Notes: generated from the letters alone by a model not told the origin. Positions 30,663 through 41,279 are shown, counted from the first letter of the stretch. The stretch is 60,000 nt of DNA from Symbiodinium natans (GCA_905221605.1 CAJNDS010001680.1:323501-383500); one strand, 5' to 3'. Made by a program: numbers and translations.

Positions 30663-30836
30663 AGAGTTCCTTTTGTGTAAGTGGAAGTGTAAGTGAAAGT
30701 GTAAGTGTAAGTGACAGTGTAAGTGTAAGTGTGAGAGTGTGTGTGTGTGTGTGTGTGTCTGTGTCTGTGTCTGTGTCTGTGTCTGTGTCTGTGTCTGTGT
30801 CTGTGTCTGTGTCTGTGTGTCTGTGTCTGTGTGTCT

Positions 30837-30900
<64 letters not shown>

Positions 30901-30902
30901 TG
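30663..30902. repeat. (GT)n / (GTGTCT)n microsatellite
   Basis: An irregular AAGTGT-type repeat leads into pure GT, TGTGTC hexamers and GT again. Overlapping Cys/Val ORFs here are artefacts. Confidence 0.92.
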
Positions 30903-31084
30903 CAAGTCGGCATCAGAATGCGTTGCAAAGACGCCGGCAGACCCAAGGAACACTGGATAAATGGCGCGAAAGTCTACATTCGCATCACCTGTCATAGGGC
31001 CCCCTAAACCCTAAACCCTTAAAACAAACAAAACAATGCGTCAGTTTTTTCCCCTAAATAGCTTAGGGTTTCGTAGGGTTGAGG

Positions 31085-31162
31085 GAATACTTGGGCCTTA
31101 ACGTACCTCCTCTATAGCGACTTTGGGACCCAGGTATAGAACAATATGGTACATGGACCCTT
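31085..31162. mobile_element. MITE family C, copy 2, left end missing
   Basis: GGGAATACTTGGGCCTTAAC and GGTACATGGACCCTTAGGG match the right two-thirds of the family. The lost left arm is replaced by TTAGGGTTT-like sequence, and the right end runs into a TTTAGGG tract. Confidence 0.6.
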
Positions 31163-31244
31163 AGGGTTTAGGGTTAGGGGTTAGGGGTCAGGGTTTGGGG
31201 TTTAGGGTTTAGGGTTTAGGGTTTAGGGTTTAGGGTTTAGGTTG
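31158..31244. repeat. TTTAGGG tract
   Basis: The first units are degenerate, then six are perfect. Confidence 0.87.
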
Positions 31245-31376
31245 GCAAACGTGAGGTACAACGTCCTGCCGCCGGACTTCAACTTCACGCTCAGGCGGAT
31301 GGCCTCCAAGAGCTACCTGCCCGGGAGCTTGGCCTACCTGAGCAGATCCCCGACTACAGCGGTGCCCTTTATGAGG
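31245..31376 (+). other. Exon-like island X6
   Basis: 44 open codons (including LPPDFNFTLRRMASKSYLPG) have strongly GC-rich third positions, the best coding signal among the islands. It starts right after GGGTTTAG|G, which fits an AG|G acceptor, and is followed by a TTTAGGG tract. The family is unknown. Confidence 0.3.
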
Positions 31377-31386
31377 GTACCCTTTT

Positions 31387-31468
31387 GGTTTAGGGTTTAG
31401 GGTTTAGGGTTTAGGGTTTAGGGTTTAGGGTTCAGGGTTCAGGGTTCAGGGTTTAGGGTTTAGGGTTA
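31387..31468. repeat. TTTAGGG / TTCAGGG array
   Basis: The array passes from TTTAGGG to three TTCAGGG units and back. Confidence 0.88.
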
Positions 31469-31470
31469 CT

Positions 31471-31576
31471 TGGTAGCCCCCTTTCCCTCTTTTTGTTGGT
31501 TCAAGGTTCCCTTCTTAAGTAGCCAACCCCCAAAAAAAGGGAGCCCTTATCTTCATATGGTTACTGGGCCACCAAG
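31471..31576. mobile_element. MITE family D, copy 1
   Basis: The left end TGGTAGCCCCCTTTCCCT pairs imperfectly with GGTTACTGGGCCACCA, and TTGGTTCAAGGTTCCC and AAGTAGCCAACCCC are internal landmarks of the family. Confidence 0.65.
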
Positions 31577-31820
31577 CCGAGGGGCCTCAGGCCTTAAACC
31601 CAACTTCATGTCGGCTCAGGGTTCGAAATTCGGGGTCTTTAACTTAAAGGACGGTGGCATACCTGATCTTCGGGGGCATACGAAAGCGTCTGATGGAATT
31701 CGCGCCTAAACCTTGCAAGCCGCAGCAAGAACTAAAGCAGGCACGGTAAACGCCAAGCCTTTTGAGTCTGCGATAGGTGCATTCCAGACAAGTGCAAGGG
31801 CATCTCGGTCTTGGGAACAT

Positions 31821-31841
31821 CCCCCCCCCCCCCCCCCCCCT
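31821..31841. repeat. Poly-C run
   Basis: About 20 consecutive C lie in an otherwise unique stretch. Confidence 0.85.
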
Positions 31842-32234
31842 AAATCTAAATTCCCCTCCAAAAGCCTTAAACTCCCTAAACCGCAGGAGTGGGCACCCTT
31901 GGTGGTGTGTGCAGTGCGGGGACCCGAAATCCGCCGAAACCGTGAGCTCCCTAAACCTCAACCCTGAACTCCCTAAACTAATCGTAAACCCTGAACTCCT
32001 TAAACATCCCAAATTCCTGAACCTCCTGAACTTCCTAAGCTTCCCAAACCCTCAAAAAGGAGCTTCCTAAACTCCCTAAACTTCCTTAGAACCCTCCAAA
32101 CCCTCTAAACCCTAAACCTAAACCCTCTAAACCCCAAACTTCCTAAACCCTCAAAACCCTCTAAACCCTCTAAACTCTCTAAACCCTAAAAGCCCTAAAC
32201 TTCCTAAACCCTAAAGCCTCTCAACTCCAGCACG

Positions 32235-32318
32235 TCGAGGCCCCGCTGTCTCATCGTGTCACCGCTTCCAGAATTTAAGGAGATGCGGAGCTTCAGCGAG
32301 GCGGGAAGAGTTCGCGCA
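32235..32318 (+). other. Exon-like island X7
   Basis: 28 open codons (LIVSPLPEFKEMRSFSEAGR) end where the TTTTGGGG array begins. Confidence 0.22.
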
Positions 32319-32321
32319 CTT

Positions 32322-32500
32322 TAGGGTTTTGGGGGTTTTGGGTTTTAGGGTTTTGGGGTTTTGGGGTTTTGGGGTTTTGGGGTTTTGGGGTTTTGGGGTT
32401 TTAGGGTTTTGGGGTTTTAGGGTTTTGGGGTTTAGGGTTTTAGGGTTTCATGGTTTTAGGGTTTTAGGGTTTAGGGGTTCAAGGTTTTAGGGTTTAGGGC
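32322..32500. repeat. TTTTGGGG / TTTTAGGG array
   Basis: Octamers GGGGTTTT repeat about eight times at 32330-32402, then mix with TTTTAGGG and TTTAGGG. The octamer equals the telomeric unit of some ciliates but here is clearly a local variant. Confidence 0.9.
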
Positions 32501-32527
32501 TACTCCGAGGCCTCTCCCCCCCTTTGT

Positions 32528-32558
32528 TGGGGGGGGGGGGGGGGGGGGGGGGGGGGAG
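32528..32558. repeat. Poly-G run
   Basis: About 27-30 G, broken once by A. Confidence 0.9.
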
Positions 32559-32654
32559 GGGGTTAACGGGAGTAGGATCGCTGGTACACCCGCCCCTTTA
32601 AACAATGTTTGGGTAAGAAAAACCTTCCCAAAGCAAGCGCCATTAGAGAAGCCT

Positions 32655-32742
32655 TACTTGGAGGTTCTAAAGGTGCAACAAGTTATAGCCAGGTTCCCCT
32701 ACTTGAAAAACCCAATTCTAGCTGCCCATGAACCTCCGAGTA
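32655..32742. mobile_element. MITE family A, copy 7 (short)
   Basis: TACTTGGAGGTTCTAAAGGT and GCCCATGAACCTCCGAGTA remain; the centre is deleted. A CCCTAAA array abuts the right end. Confidence 0.68.
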
Positions 32743-32836
32743 TCCCTAAACCCTAAACCCTAAACCCTAAACCCTAAACCCTAAACCCTAAACCCTAAAC
32801 CCTAAACCCTAAACCCTAAACCTTAAAACCCTAAAT
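32742..32836. repeat. CCCTAAA array, about 12 units
   Basis: A near-perfect C-strand run begins at the last base of MITE A copy 7. Confidence 0.9.
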
Positions 32837-33214
32837 CTTAAGCCCCATGAATTTCCAAGCAGGGGGCCATTATGGATGCTCTAGGGCTCGAGGGAGTCCT
32901 TAGGACCTGAGGCTTGGCTTTCACCAAAGTCTAAGGATCCGATCTTAGTAGGTTTAGGGTTTAGGGTTTAGGGTTTGGGGTTTAGGGTTTAGGAGCCCGC
33001 ATGTTAACCCACCCACCCCGAGCCCACCCTCACGCTGAACAACCGTCCGTACACACGTAGACTCTTGGGTTTAGGGTTTAGGGTTTAGGGTGTTGGGGTG
33101 GGGAGGAGGTACTCACACTTCCAGGACTCATTCGCAACATGGTGCCTTCATCTTCCCTGAAAAGAAATCGTCAGATCGCTACACAGGACAATAAAGGTTT
33201 AAAGGATGGTATAT

Positions 33215-33335
33215 GTATGTGTATATATATATATGTACATACATACAAACGTACGTACGTACATACATACATACGTACACAGAGAGAGACATATATATAT
33301 ATATATGTATATACATACATGTATATATTTGTTGA
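33215..33335. repeat. (TA/ACAT/ACGT)n microsatellite
   Basis: TATATA, ATACATAC and GTACGTAC motifs alternate. Confidence 0.85.
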
Positions 33336-33339
33336 GTGG

Positions 33340-33900
33340 TAGATACATAATTATACACATGTACAAACGACATGTGCAAACTGTGCAGCTGGTTTTCTAT
33401 CGTCGTGTCGCACGACGATTGGTGGCCTCAGCCTATGCCCTTCAGATTTTTCGGCAAGGTTTCGAGTTATGAAAAGGGACCACCTCTAAGCTCCAACCGC
33501 CATGCATCCAAACAGTTCAGAACACAAAAGACACCCGCTGCGCCAGTCGCTCTTCGAGTATGTCCGGCTTGGAGGCGGTGTTTTCTGTGCAGGGTGTGAG
33601 TCACGAGGAGTCTGTTTTCAGTCTGGTTTTTCCTCGTTCCCTGGACCAGCATTCGGCATCACACATCAAGGGGCTGCCATCTGGGCAATTTAACAGGTCA
33701 AGCATCAATGACTTGTTGGGGGGGACTGCTTTGACGTGGTTCGAATGTTTTGCGTGCTTAAGCCTTACCTGCAAGTTGCATCATGTTCGGCCCATGAAAG
33801 CTTCAAAACCACGTGCCAAAACCGTGTATCAACTGCTAGATCCACAGCGTTCGAGCATACGAGTACCAATTCAGGGTCTCTAACGTCCAGAGGAATGAGG
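33340..33900. other. Unique stretch without recognised gene
   Basis: Several overlapping ORFs of 60-110 codons exist (longest 33560-33883, plus). None shows a known motif, and they contradict one another in frame. Confidence 0.3.
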
Positions 33901-34089
33901 GGGTTTAGGGGTAACAACGAGGAAGTTTAGGGGGCCAGATTAGGTTCTTGCATAGAGTGGCTCGCGCAGGTCAGCTGTACGTCTTGGGCAGCTCTGCCAA
34001 TGTTGAGATCATGTCCCAGGTCTCCTGGCCGATGTTTCTTTTAGCTGAGGGTTTAGGTGGTAGGGACCCTAAATCCACGACTCTCTCGC

Positions 34090-34340
34090 TTTTAGTCGTC
34101 GTCGTCGCCGCCGCCATCGTCGTCGTCGTGGTGGTGGTGGTCGTGGTGGTGGTCGTGGCGGTGGTCGTGGTGGTTGTCGTGGTGGTGGTCGTGGTGGTGG
34201 TGGTGGTGGTCGTGGTCGTGGTCGTGGGTGGTCGGGGTGGTGGTGGTTGTGGTGGTCGTCGTCGTCGTAGTAGTAGTAGTAGTAGTAGGAGTAGGAGTAA
34301 GAGTAGGAGTAGGATTAGGAGTAGGAGGCAGCAGCAGCAG
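34090..34340. repeat. (GTC)n / (GTGGTC)n / (TAG)n microsatellite
   Basis: Trinucleotide and hexanucleotide units give long Val/Trp/Ser ORFs by composition. Confidence 0.9.
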
Positions 34341-34834
34341 CAGCTGTCCTCACAGTCGTCGTCGCATTTGCCTATGGGTAATATATATATATATATATAG
34401 TGTCTGGCATATGGAGCCCTCTAAGAGTATGACTAGTATTACACAGGATTGAGAATTGGGCTTAGGGCTTCGGAGTCATGACTTAAACGCACCCCCCCCA
34501 ACAAAAACAAAAGCCCTCCAGTATGTGTTAAGTGCCTACTCTGCTACTATTATTATTTTTATCACTATCATCATTATTATTGTTGTTATTTTTATGCGAA
34601 TCATAATACTTATTATTATTATTATTATTATTGCATGATGATTTTGATGATTCTTCTGTGCAGTTGGGAGGGTTTAGGTTGAAGCTTGAGGCCTTCAATC
34701 TCAGCTTGGAGGCCGCCGAGCCGCCACCTCAGCCACTGGGGGGGGGGGGAGGGGGGGGAGGGTTTAGGGTTTGGGGTTTGGGGTTTAGGGTTTAGGGTTT
34801 ATTGGGGTTTAGGGTTTAGGGTTTAGGGTTTAGG

Positions 34835-34915
34835 TTGGGATGTTCCCCCTTATACTAAGTACCCCTCATGATCATCCCTATTAAGGACTGCTAGTACCAG
34901 GGTTGAACATCTCAA
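34835..34915. mobile_element. MITE family B, copy 3 (internally deleted)
   Basis: TTGGGATGTTCCCCCTTATA and TTAAGGACTGCTAGTACCAG remain; the centre is shortened. A TTTAGGG tract touches its left end. Confidence 0.68.
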
Positions 34916-35744
34916 GTTTTCGGTTTCAGGGTGGGTGCCGGGGGGGTCTCGAGCTCTATAAGCCCCGACACGGCTGACTTGCAGGCACCAGGTTGGTGAG
35001 GAACGATCAGGTTCATTCGTAGCTTTAGGAATTAGATGATTCGTCATAATATTAGTCGGAATGGTGCCCTACACTATACTTGTGAGTCCGCCCCTTGTAG
35101 GCAAATCACTTTAAGTCGAGAGGGGGTCTGAACTCGGGTTTAGGGTTCAGGGTTTGCGGATTGGGGTCTGTCTCGGCCTCTCCGGGTCGTTGATGGGAAA
35201 GTCTCCAACAGGGTTACCCTAAACTGAGAACCCTAACCCCTGAAACCCAAAGCCCTGAAATCTAAAGCCAGGGCCAGAAGACCCGACACAGCACTTGCAG
35301 CATGCAAGCCGCCGTGCTTCCAAGCATCACGTAAGTCAGCTTGCTGCTACGCACCGAACCACAAAGTCGTCTTCTTCAAGGTCTACTTGTAGCTAAACCC
35401 ACTGGCGTTTCGGGTTCAGGGTTTAGGGTTTGTGGAAACCCTAAACCCGAAACTAGGCAGGAGGCATCACGTGTGGTTCTGGGATGCTCTGCAAAGGGTC
35501 TGAACGGCGAGAGGCCCAGACTTCAGCAGGGTTTAGGGGTTCAGTTAGAGTTTAGGGCTTAGGGCTTGGGGTTTAGGGCTTAGGGTTTAGGGTTTAGGGG
35601 TTCAGGGTGTAGGGTTTAGGGCTTGAGGAGACCCGCTGCCCGAAAAGTGTTTCAGGTTTTAGGGTTTAGGCCGACTGCCCCAAGCCCGGATGCAAAAGGG
35701 TTTATGCCGCATTCGGGGTCTCTGGACAGGAACAACTTACTCAG

Positions 35745-35762
35745 CCCCCCCCCCCCCCCCCC
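35745..35762. repeat. Poly-C run
   Basis: 17 or so C residues in a unique context. Confidence 0.85.
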
Positions 35763-35879
35763 ATACGATGACAGCTTTTTATGTTCACTACGGAGGGCCC
35801 AGGATCGCCTTAAACTAATGTTGCTTGTATTTAGGCATGCCAAAACCCTATACCCCATGCCCTAAACCTTAAACTCAAG

Positions 35880-35965
35880 CACTCGGAGGTTCAGGGAAGT
35901 TACGAAAGGGGTCCTTTGTAAGGACTTGGCAACCCTACTTATAACTAACCCTGAACCTCCAAGTA
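35880..35965. mobile_element. MITE family A, copy 8
   Basis: ACTCGGAGGTTCAGGGAAGT pairs with ACTAACCCTGAACCTCCAAGT; 86 bp. Confidence 0.68.
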
Positions 35966-36175
35966 GCCCTAAACCCTAAACCCCAAACCCCAAACCCTAA
36001 ACCTTAAACTCAAGTAAGGACTGGCAATGAGCAAGTGCGGACGATGCCGGCGTTTGGTCCTCAGTTCTGGTCCCAAAGCCGCTTTGGCTCCGACATTTTC
36101 TGCGGCCTCACTACTCAAAGGTCCTGAGGGGATTTTATAAAAGGGGTTTAGGGTTTAGGGTTTAGGGTTTAGGGT

Positions 36176-36279
36176 TACTTGAAGGTGCAGGGGTGGTTAT
36201 GGGTAGGGTTATATTGGGGTTTAATTATCGTTCCCCTACTCCTCACCGTACTTTTCAACGACCCACGAACCTCCAAGTG
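36176..36279. mobile_element. MITE family A, copy 9
   Basis: TACTTGAAGGTGCAGGGGTGG pairs with CGACCCACGAACCTCCAAGT. A TTTAGGG tract ends at its first base. Confidence 0.65.
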
Positions 36280-36488
36280 CTGCTCGAGCGCGAGTTTCGT
36301 GGACTCGGGTTATGAGGTTGGAATTCAACAAGTACAGGTGAAAAGGTTGTTTTCAGGCAACATGGAACAAAACCCTAAACCCTAAACCCTAAACCCCAAA
36401 CCCTAAACCCTAAACCCTAAATTGAGAGCCCTGTTCATTGCCTTAGTAAGTGGCCTGTGAATCTTCCCTAGACCCTAAGCTCTAAGCC

Positions 36489-36540
36489 CTAAAACCCTAA
36501 ACCCTAAACCCTAAACCCTAAACCCTAAACCCTAAACCCT
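36489..36540. repeat. CCCTAAA tract
   Basis: About seven units. A smaller tract of the same strand lies at 36643-36680, and two copies of GCGCGGGTGGCAAGGCAAAA-like sequence (36551-36605) lie between them. Confidence 0.87.
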
Positions 36541-36734
36541 CCCTGGTGTGCGCGGCGCGGGTGGCAAGGCAAAAACAGCAGGCGCGGGTGGCCAGGCAAA
36601 AACAGCAAATGCTAGACCCCTTGTGAGCGGGGTGGTTCCTAACCCTAAACCCTAAACCCTAAACCCTAAACCCTATAAACCCTGAGACCCTAAGGCCCCA
36701 AGTAACGGTCCCCAGAAATATTCATAGAACGGGC

Positions 36735-37080
36735 CAGTAATTTTTTTATGAAAAGGAATGGTGGTTTCGTTCGCCCCTTTAATACATTTCATGCGCTCAC
36801 AAGTTCACTTCTAAATGCATTAAAGAAGCTCTCTTCACTTAATATAATTTTATTACGTAGAGAATTAAATGAATGCATTTGTAAACGAAATTAGTGCACG
36901 AAATGCATGAATTTAATGAACGAAGTGCACGAACGCAATAGTTTTTTTATTAAAATGCGCGCGTCGCTGCGTTCCTTGCATTTTAATAATAAATTAGCGT
37001 CCGTGGGTGAACTTCATTCGCGAGCTCCTTTGTTCACTTCTCTTTTAGTATTAATATAGTCAGCTTGCGAACGCCCCACG
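36735..37080. other. AT-rich island without telomeric repeats
   Basis: ATTAAA, ATGCATT and GTGCACGAA motifs recur. TTATTAAAATGC (about 36948) and GCATTTTAATAA (about 36979) form a hairpin. GAACGAAGTGCACGAA-type motifs appear more than once. There is no ORF of note. Confidence 0.45.
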
Positions 37081-37299
37081 GGGGGTTTCTGTGATGAGGC
37101 GGCCCCTAATATCTAAGGTACCCCTAAGAAGAGACCACAATTTAGAGAAGTGACCCTGAACCCTCAACACTCAACCCTCAACCCTCAACCCGACACCCTA
37201 AACCCCCGTTCTTGGGCTTCCTGGGCGCGCAGAGGCCAAGTGAAGCAATGGGTTTCGACAGCGGGCTGCCGACGACTCTGCCGGCCGGGGATCTCGGTC

Positions 37300-37460
37300 T
37301 TTAGGGTTTAGGTTTTAGGGTTGTGGGTTAAGGGATTTAGGCTTTAGGGGTTCAGGCTTTAGGGTTTAGGGGTTTAGGGGTTTAGGGGTTTAGGGGTTTA
37401 GGGGTTTAGGGGGTTTAGGGGGTTTAGGGGGTTTAGGGGGTTTAGGGGGTTTAGGGTTTC
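37300..37460. repeat. TTTAGGG array with TTTAGGGG and TTTAGGGGG blocks
   Basis: Octamer units (TTTAGGGG, about five) are followed by nonamers (TTTAGGGGG, about five), a stepwise G gain. Confidence 0.9.
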
Positions 37461-37619
37461 GAGTTGGATTCAGAAGTCCTGGACTCACAATCATTATGGG
37501 TTCCCCTACTACCCCCCTCTGTACTATGCCCCGCCCAAATTTCCCCCCTTAGAAAACCTCAATTAGGCTTAATTCTCCCTAAGTCACCTCAATTCTCGGG
37601 GGAACCTAGGGGGGGGGGG

Positions 37620-37908
37620 GCTAAACCCTAAACCCTAAACCCTAAACCCTAAACCCTAAACCCTAAACCCTAAACCCTAAACCCTAAACCCTAAAAACCC
37701 TAAACCCTAAACCCTAAACCCTAAGCCCTAAGCCCTAAGCCCTAAGCCCTAAGCCCTAAGCCCTAAGCCCTAAGCCCTAAGCCCTAAGCCCTAAGCCCTA
37801 AACCCTAAACCCTAAACCCTAACCCTAAGCCCTAAGCCCTAAGCCCTAAGCCCTAAGCCCTAAACCCTAAACCCTAAACCCTAACCCCTAAACCCTAAAC
37901 CCTAAACC
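37620..37908. repeat. Longest C-strand array: CCCTAAA and CCCTAAG blocks
   Basis: About 290 bp. CCCTAAA units are followed by about eleven CCCTAAG units, CCCTAAA, five or so CCCTAAG, then CCCTAAA. The repeated alternation suggests amplification of a mixed higher-order unit. Confidence 0.92.
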
Positions 37909-38008
37909 CATGACACAAGGGGTCTGGAGCTTGGGGATGCTCAAGGCTTTGGATGGGAGGGGCCTTCTCTGGCTGTAGGGCCCTCCCAAACCACAGCAAC
38001 GAGTTGAG

Positions 38009-38078
38009 GTTTAGGGTGGGTTTAGGGTTTAGGGTTTAGGGTTTAGGGTTTAGGGTTTAGGGTTTAGGGTTTAGGGTT
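38009..38078. repeat. TTTAGGG tract, about 9 units
   Basis: These are perfect G-strand units. Confidence 0.9.
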
Positions 38079-38181
38079 TGGGGATTTGAGTCGGCGAACA
38101 AAGGGTGGGAGAGTTGTACCCCACGCGTGCACTGACGCCTCAATCTGCTTATATCGCGAGGGAACGCCAGTTCATACCTTC

Positions 38182-38304
38182 TACTTCGAGGTTCATGGGT
38201 AGTAGTTATAAGTAGGGTTACAAGCACCCTAGGTCAGGGTATAAGTATAGTACCTATACTAACCTTATTAACAACCTCACATAGAACTCCTGAACCTCCA
38301 AGTA
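38182..38304. mobile_element. MITE family A, copy 10
   Basis: TACTTCGAGGTTCATGGGTAG pairs with CTCCTGAACCTCCAAGTA; GTAGTTATAAGTAGGGTTAC is intact on the left. Confidence 0.72.
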
Positions 38305-38366
38305 TGAAGCTGGACGTGCGGCAGCACTTGTCCACCTTCGATAGCCCAGGTCAGGTCTGGACAGCC

Positions 38367-38586
38367 TACTTGGAGGTTCATGCGTAGTTATTTGGGTTTG
38401 GGTTTAGGGTTTAGGGTTTAGGGTTTAGGGTTTAGGGTTTAGGGTTTAGGGTTTAGGGTTTAGGGTTTAGGGTTTAGGGTTTAGGGTTTAGCACAGTAGG
38501 GTTACAAGTAGGCTAACCATACTTGTAACCTTGCTTAGGTTACTTATAGAACCCTATACTTTTAACTAACCGTGAACCTCCGAGTA
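38367..38586. mobile_element. MITE family A, copy 11, interrupted by a TTTAGGG array
   Basis: The left arm TACTTGGAGGTTCATGCGTAG is followed at about 38393 by about 13 TTTAGGG units, after which the element resumes (CAGTAGGGTTACAAGTAGGC) and ends with the right arm TAACCGTGAACCTCCGAGTA. Confidence 0.78.
38393..38490. repeat. TTTAGGG array inside MITE A copy 11
   Basis: The units are nearly perfect after a first TTTGGG step. Confidence 0.9.
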
Positions 38587-38688
38587 GGGGGGAAGACGCC
38601 GAATGACCTGAGTCAGGTTACGGTCGAGCTTTGAGCAAAAGTGGGACGTTGCTGGGGATGAGCAGCTACGATTGGGCGATGCAACACG

Positions 38689-38780
38689 CTAAACCCTAAA
38701 CCCTAGACCCTAGACCCTAGACCCTAGACCCTAAACCCTAAACCCTAAACCCTAACCCTAAACCCTAAACCCTAAACCCT
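38689..38780. repeat. CCCTAAA / CCCTAGA array
   Basis: About four CCCTAGA units sit within CCCTAAA units. Confidence 0.88.
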
Positions 38781-38946
38781 AAGACTTGGCTGCCTTGAGC
38801 TTCTTTTTCTTCGCCGGCGCTGGGCCCTGAAAGCCCTAGAGCACAAGGCTCGGGCCTAAGGTTTCGACTCTCACCACTGTACCAGGAGCCCCCTTTGTTT
38901 TGGGGTTGTACAGGGGGTTTAGGGTTTAGGGTTTAGGGTTTAGGGC

Positions 38947-39057
38947 TACTGGGAGGTTCATGGGTACCAGGAGGGATACGAACTATACTTAAGGGACTTC
39001 TTACTTACTCTAGGATCCTTTTAACCCAATTTAGGGCCCTCACAACTCTACTTCTAA
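38947..39057. mobile_element. MITE family A, copy 12, right end lost
   Basis: TACTGGGAGGTTCATGGGTA opens it. The right side reaches ACTTCTAACTA and then breaks into a G-run (39060-39073), losing the terminal arm. Confidence 0.55.
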
Positions 39058-39229
39058 CTAGGGGGGGGGGGGGGCCCCCTCCTTTCAACTAGGAGGGGGC
39101 CCCTCCTTGTGGGGTCACACGGGACTGCTTCCAGGTCATAAACCAAGTTCTGAGCTTGCGGATGCCGAAGACGACCTCCAGCAGGCCTCTGCTTCGGGGC
39201 TATCAGGGTTTTAGGGTTTAGGGTTATCA

Positions 39230-39320
39230 ACTGCCCTAAGTAAGGGCTATAACCAGTTATAACTAATGTTACCCGACTGATATTCCCACTTATAGCAACC
39301 CATGAACCTCCAAGGAGGGT
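39230..39320. mobile_element. MITE family A, partial copy 13 (right half)
   Basis: It ends with AGCAACCCATGAACCTCCAA. A TTTAGGG-type tract stands where the left arm should be. Confidence 0.5.
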
Positions 39321-39400
39321 TGTAGGGATTGAGCGGAGCATCTTTTGAACCAGGAGGGGGTGCTATAAAACCTTCATTGGACTTCAGCGACAAGACCTTG

Positions 39401-39509
39401 TTGGCCCAGGGGTACCCTTTCCCTTTTTGTTTGGTTCAAGGTTCCCTTTTAAAGTAACCAACCCGAAAAAAGGGTGGCCTTAATAAAATACGTGTACTGG
39501 GTTACCAAG
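39401..39509. mobile_element. MITE family D, copy 2
   Basis: TTGGTTCAAGGTTCCCTTTT and AAGTAACCAACCC match copies 1 and 3; the right end reads ACTGGGTTACCAAG. Confidence 0.62.
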
Positions 39510-39808
39510 ACACCAGAGGTGACCAAAGGGACATTCCAACAGTTCTTGCCTGCAGCATGCAGTCCTTAGTATTTGGGCTGTAGGGTTGTCGATGCAATTG
39601 TCATCGTGCCAACTGACGTGCAGAGTCTAGGTTCAGAAATGGTTTAGGGTTGTTTAGTTTGCTGTAAAGAGAGGTTTTTTAGTTCGGGGACAGGTCGTAG
39701 TGTCAGCACATAGAGTGTAAAGGCAAAGGTTCCACCCTTGGCTTCTTCGAACGTTGTGAGCCGCGACCCGAATAGGGCTGAGGACTTCGAGGCCTTTAGG
39801 CGAAACTT

Positions 39809-39866
39809 GAGGGTTTAGGGTTTAGGGTTTAGGGTTTAGGGTTTAGGGTTTAGGGTTTAGGGTTTG
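39809..39866. repeat. TTTAGGG tract, about 8 units
   Basis: Perfect G-strand units. Confidence 0.9.
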
Positions 39867-39880
39867 TAGAGACCCTAGAC

Positions 39881-39984
39881 TGGGGATATTCCCCCTTATA
39901 CTAGCAGCTCCTGAATAGGGATCACAATAGGGGACTACCATAAATCCCTATTCAGGACTGTTAGCATAAGGGGGAACATCCCAA
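39881..39984. mobile_element. MITE family B, copy 4
   Basis: GGGATATTCCCCCTTATACT pairs with AGCATAAGGGGGAACATCCC; CAGCTCCTGAATAGGGAT pairs with ATCCCTATTCAGGACTG. Confidence 0.74.
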
Positions 39985-40782
39985 CCCTAAACCCTAAGCC
40001 CTTATTTCTCTCTCCGAACATGCTGGTCATGCTTGTGCGTCAAGGCTTTACCGACATCCCGTAGGGGTCGGAAGAAGCCGACCTTTTCTAGGGCGCTGGG
40101 GCTCCAAGTAACCAAGACCTACTCTGCAGCTTTAGGGCTTCGGGGAGTAGGGTCTACAAATAATGTGGGTAACTTGGGGCAGCCTCTTTTTTTCGGGGGG
40201 GGCGGGGGGGGATCGAACCAGGATCGCATGAGTGGGAGAGCGTCAGAGAATTTAGGTGCTTGGAGCGCTCGTTTTCCAAAAGTTTAGTGCTCGGCCATGG
40301 TGCATGCCGCCTCTCATGCTTTCATCGTCACCGCGGTCGCGCTCTACATCAGCGGCTCGGCAAGTTGAGGCCCTGTAGAACGTCTAGGGTTCTAAACCCT
40401 AAACCCTAAGCCCTAAACCCTAAACCCTAAACCCCTTTAGGAGTTTAGGGTAAGAACGGGTCCCCTTCAAGAGAGCTGCCTCAAGTTGTTTAGATGCAAA
40501 ACTTGTCTGTCTGTTCGCGAATATTGTGGGATAGTGGGTTGCTGCGGGCTGCACTTGAGGGCGGAAGCTCAGAAGCTCAGCCTTGGTCTTTTCAAGGGCT
40601 CAGGGTTTCGGCACCTTTTTTTTTTCTCTCTGAAACGAAGTTTAGGGTTGAAGATTCTGGCTACGAGGAGCACAGAAGCAACGAATCCGAGCCTTCCGCC
40701 TGAGGCGCGAACCTCAAAGTTGGCCACCCGCACGCCAGGAAGGCTTTGAAGGCGTGTCTCGGGTTAGGGTTTTTGGGGTTTT

Positions 40783-40889
40783 CGGGAATACGTTCCCCCT
40801 TTTTCTAACAGTCCTTAATAGGCATTGGCATACCCCCTGTTATAGTCCTACTATTAAGGACTGTTAGTATATAAGGGGGAACATCCAAA
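40783..40889. mobile_element. MITE family B, copy 5
   Basis: GTTCCCCCTTTTTCTAACAG pairs with CTGTTAGTATATAAGGGGGAA; a CCCTAAA tract follows within a few bases. Confidence 0.72.
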
Positions 40890-41200
40890 CCCTAAACCCT
40901 AAACCCTAAACCCTAGACATCCCGAAAAACCCACTTTTAGCTGCAAAAGCCCTCCCGTCACTGCGGAAGGATGTCTGGGCATCGTGCGTGCAGCCCCTTA
41001 CCAGCTGGAGGGGTGACAGTGAACTGCGCCAGCGCTGCTTGTCAGAAATAAAGGGTAAGGGCTTAGGGTTTAGGGTTTAGGGTAGAATTTGGTTTCGGCT
41101 TTAGAGGAAGCCGCATACCCGCAGTATAAGCGGAAGTCTCCCAATGATCCAAGCACGGCTGGGCTTAGCAAATGGTAAAAAAGTCGGGGGCTATGGAAAC

Positions 41201-41279
41201 CCTAAACCCTAAACCCTAAACCCTAAACCGCAAAGACACATGCACTAAACCCTAAACCCTAAACCCTAAACCCTAAACC
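41201..41279. repeat. CCCTAAA tracts
   Basis: Two runs of four to five units are separated by a short unique piece. Confidence 0.85.

Noticed and set aside
30579-31007. His/Thr and Cys/Val ORFs
   Set aside because: Products of a GT/GTGTCT microsatellite.
33948-34452. Poly-Val/Trp/Ser ORFs
   Set aside because: Products of GTC and GTGGTC repeats.
37620-37908. A true chromosome end
   Set aside because: The array is short, mixed in unit type and continued on both sides by unique DNA.
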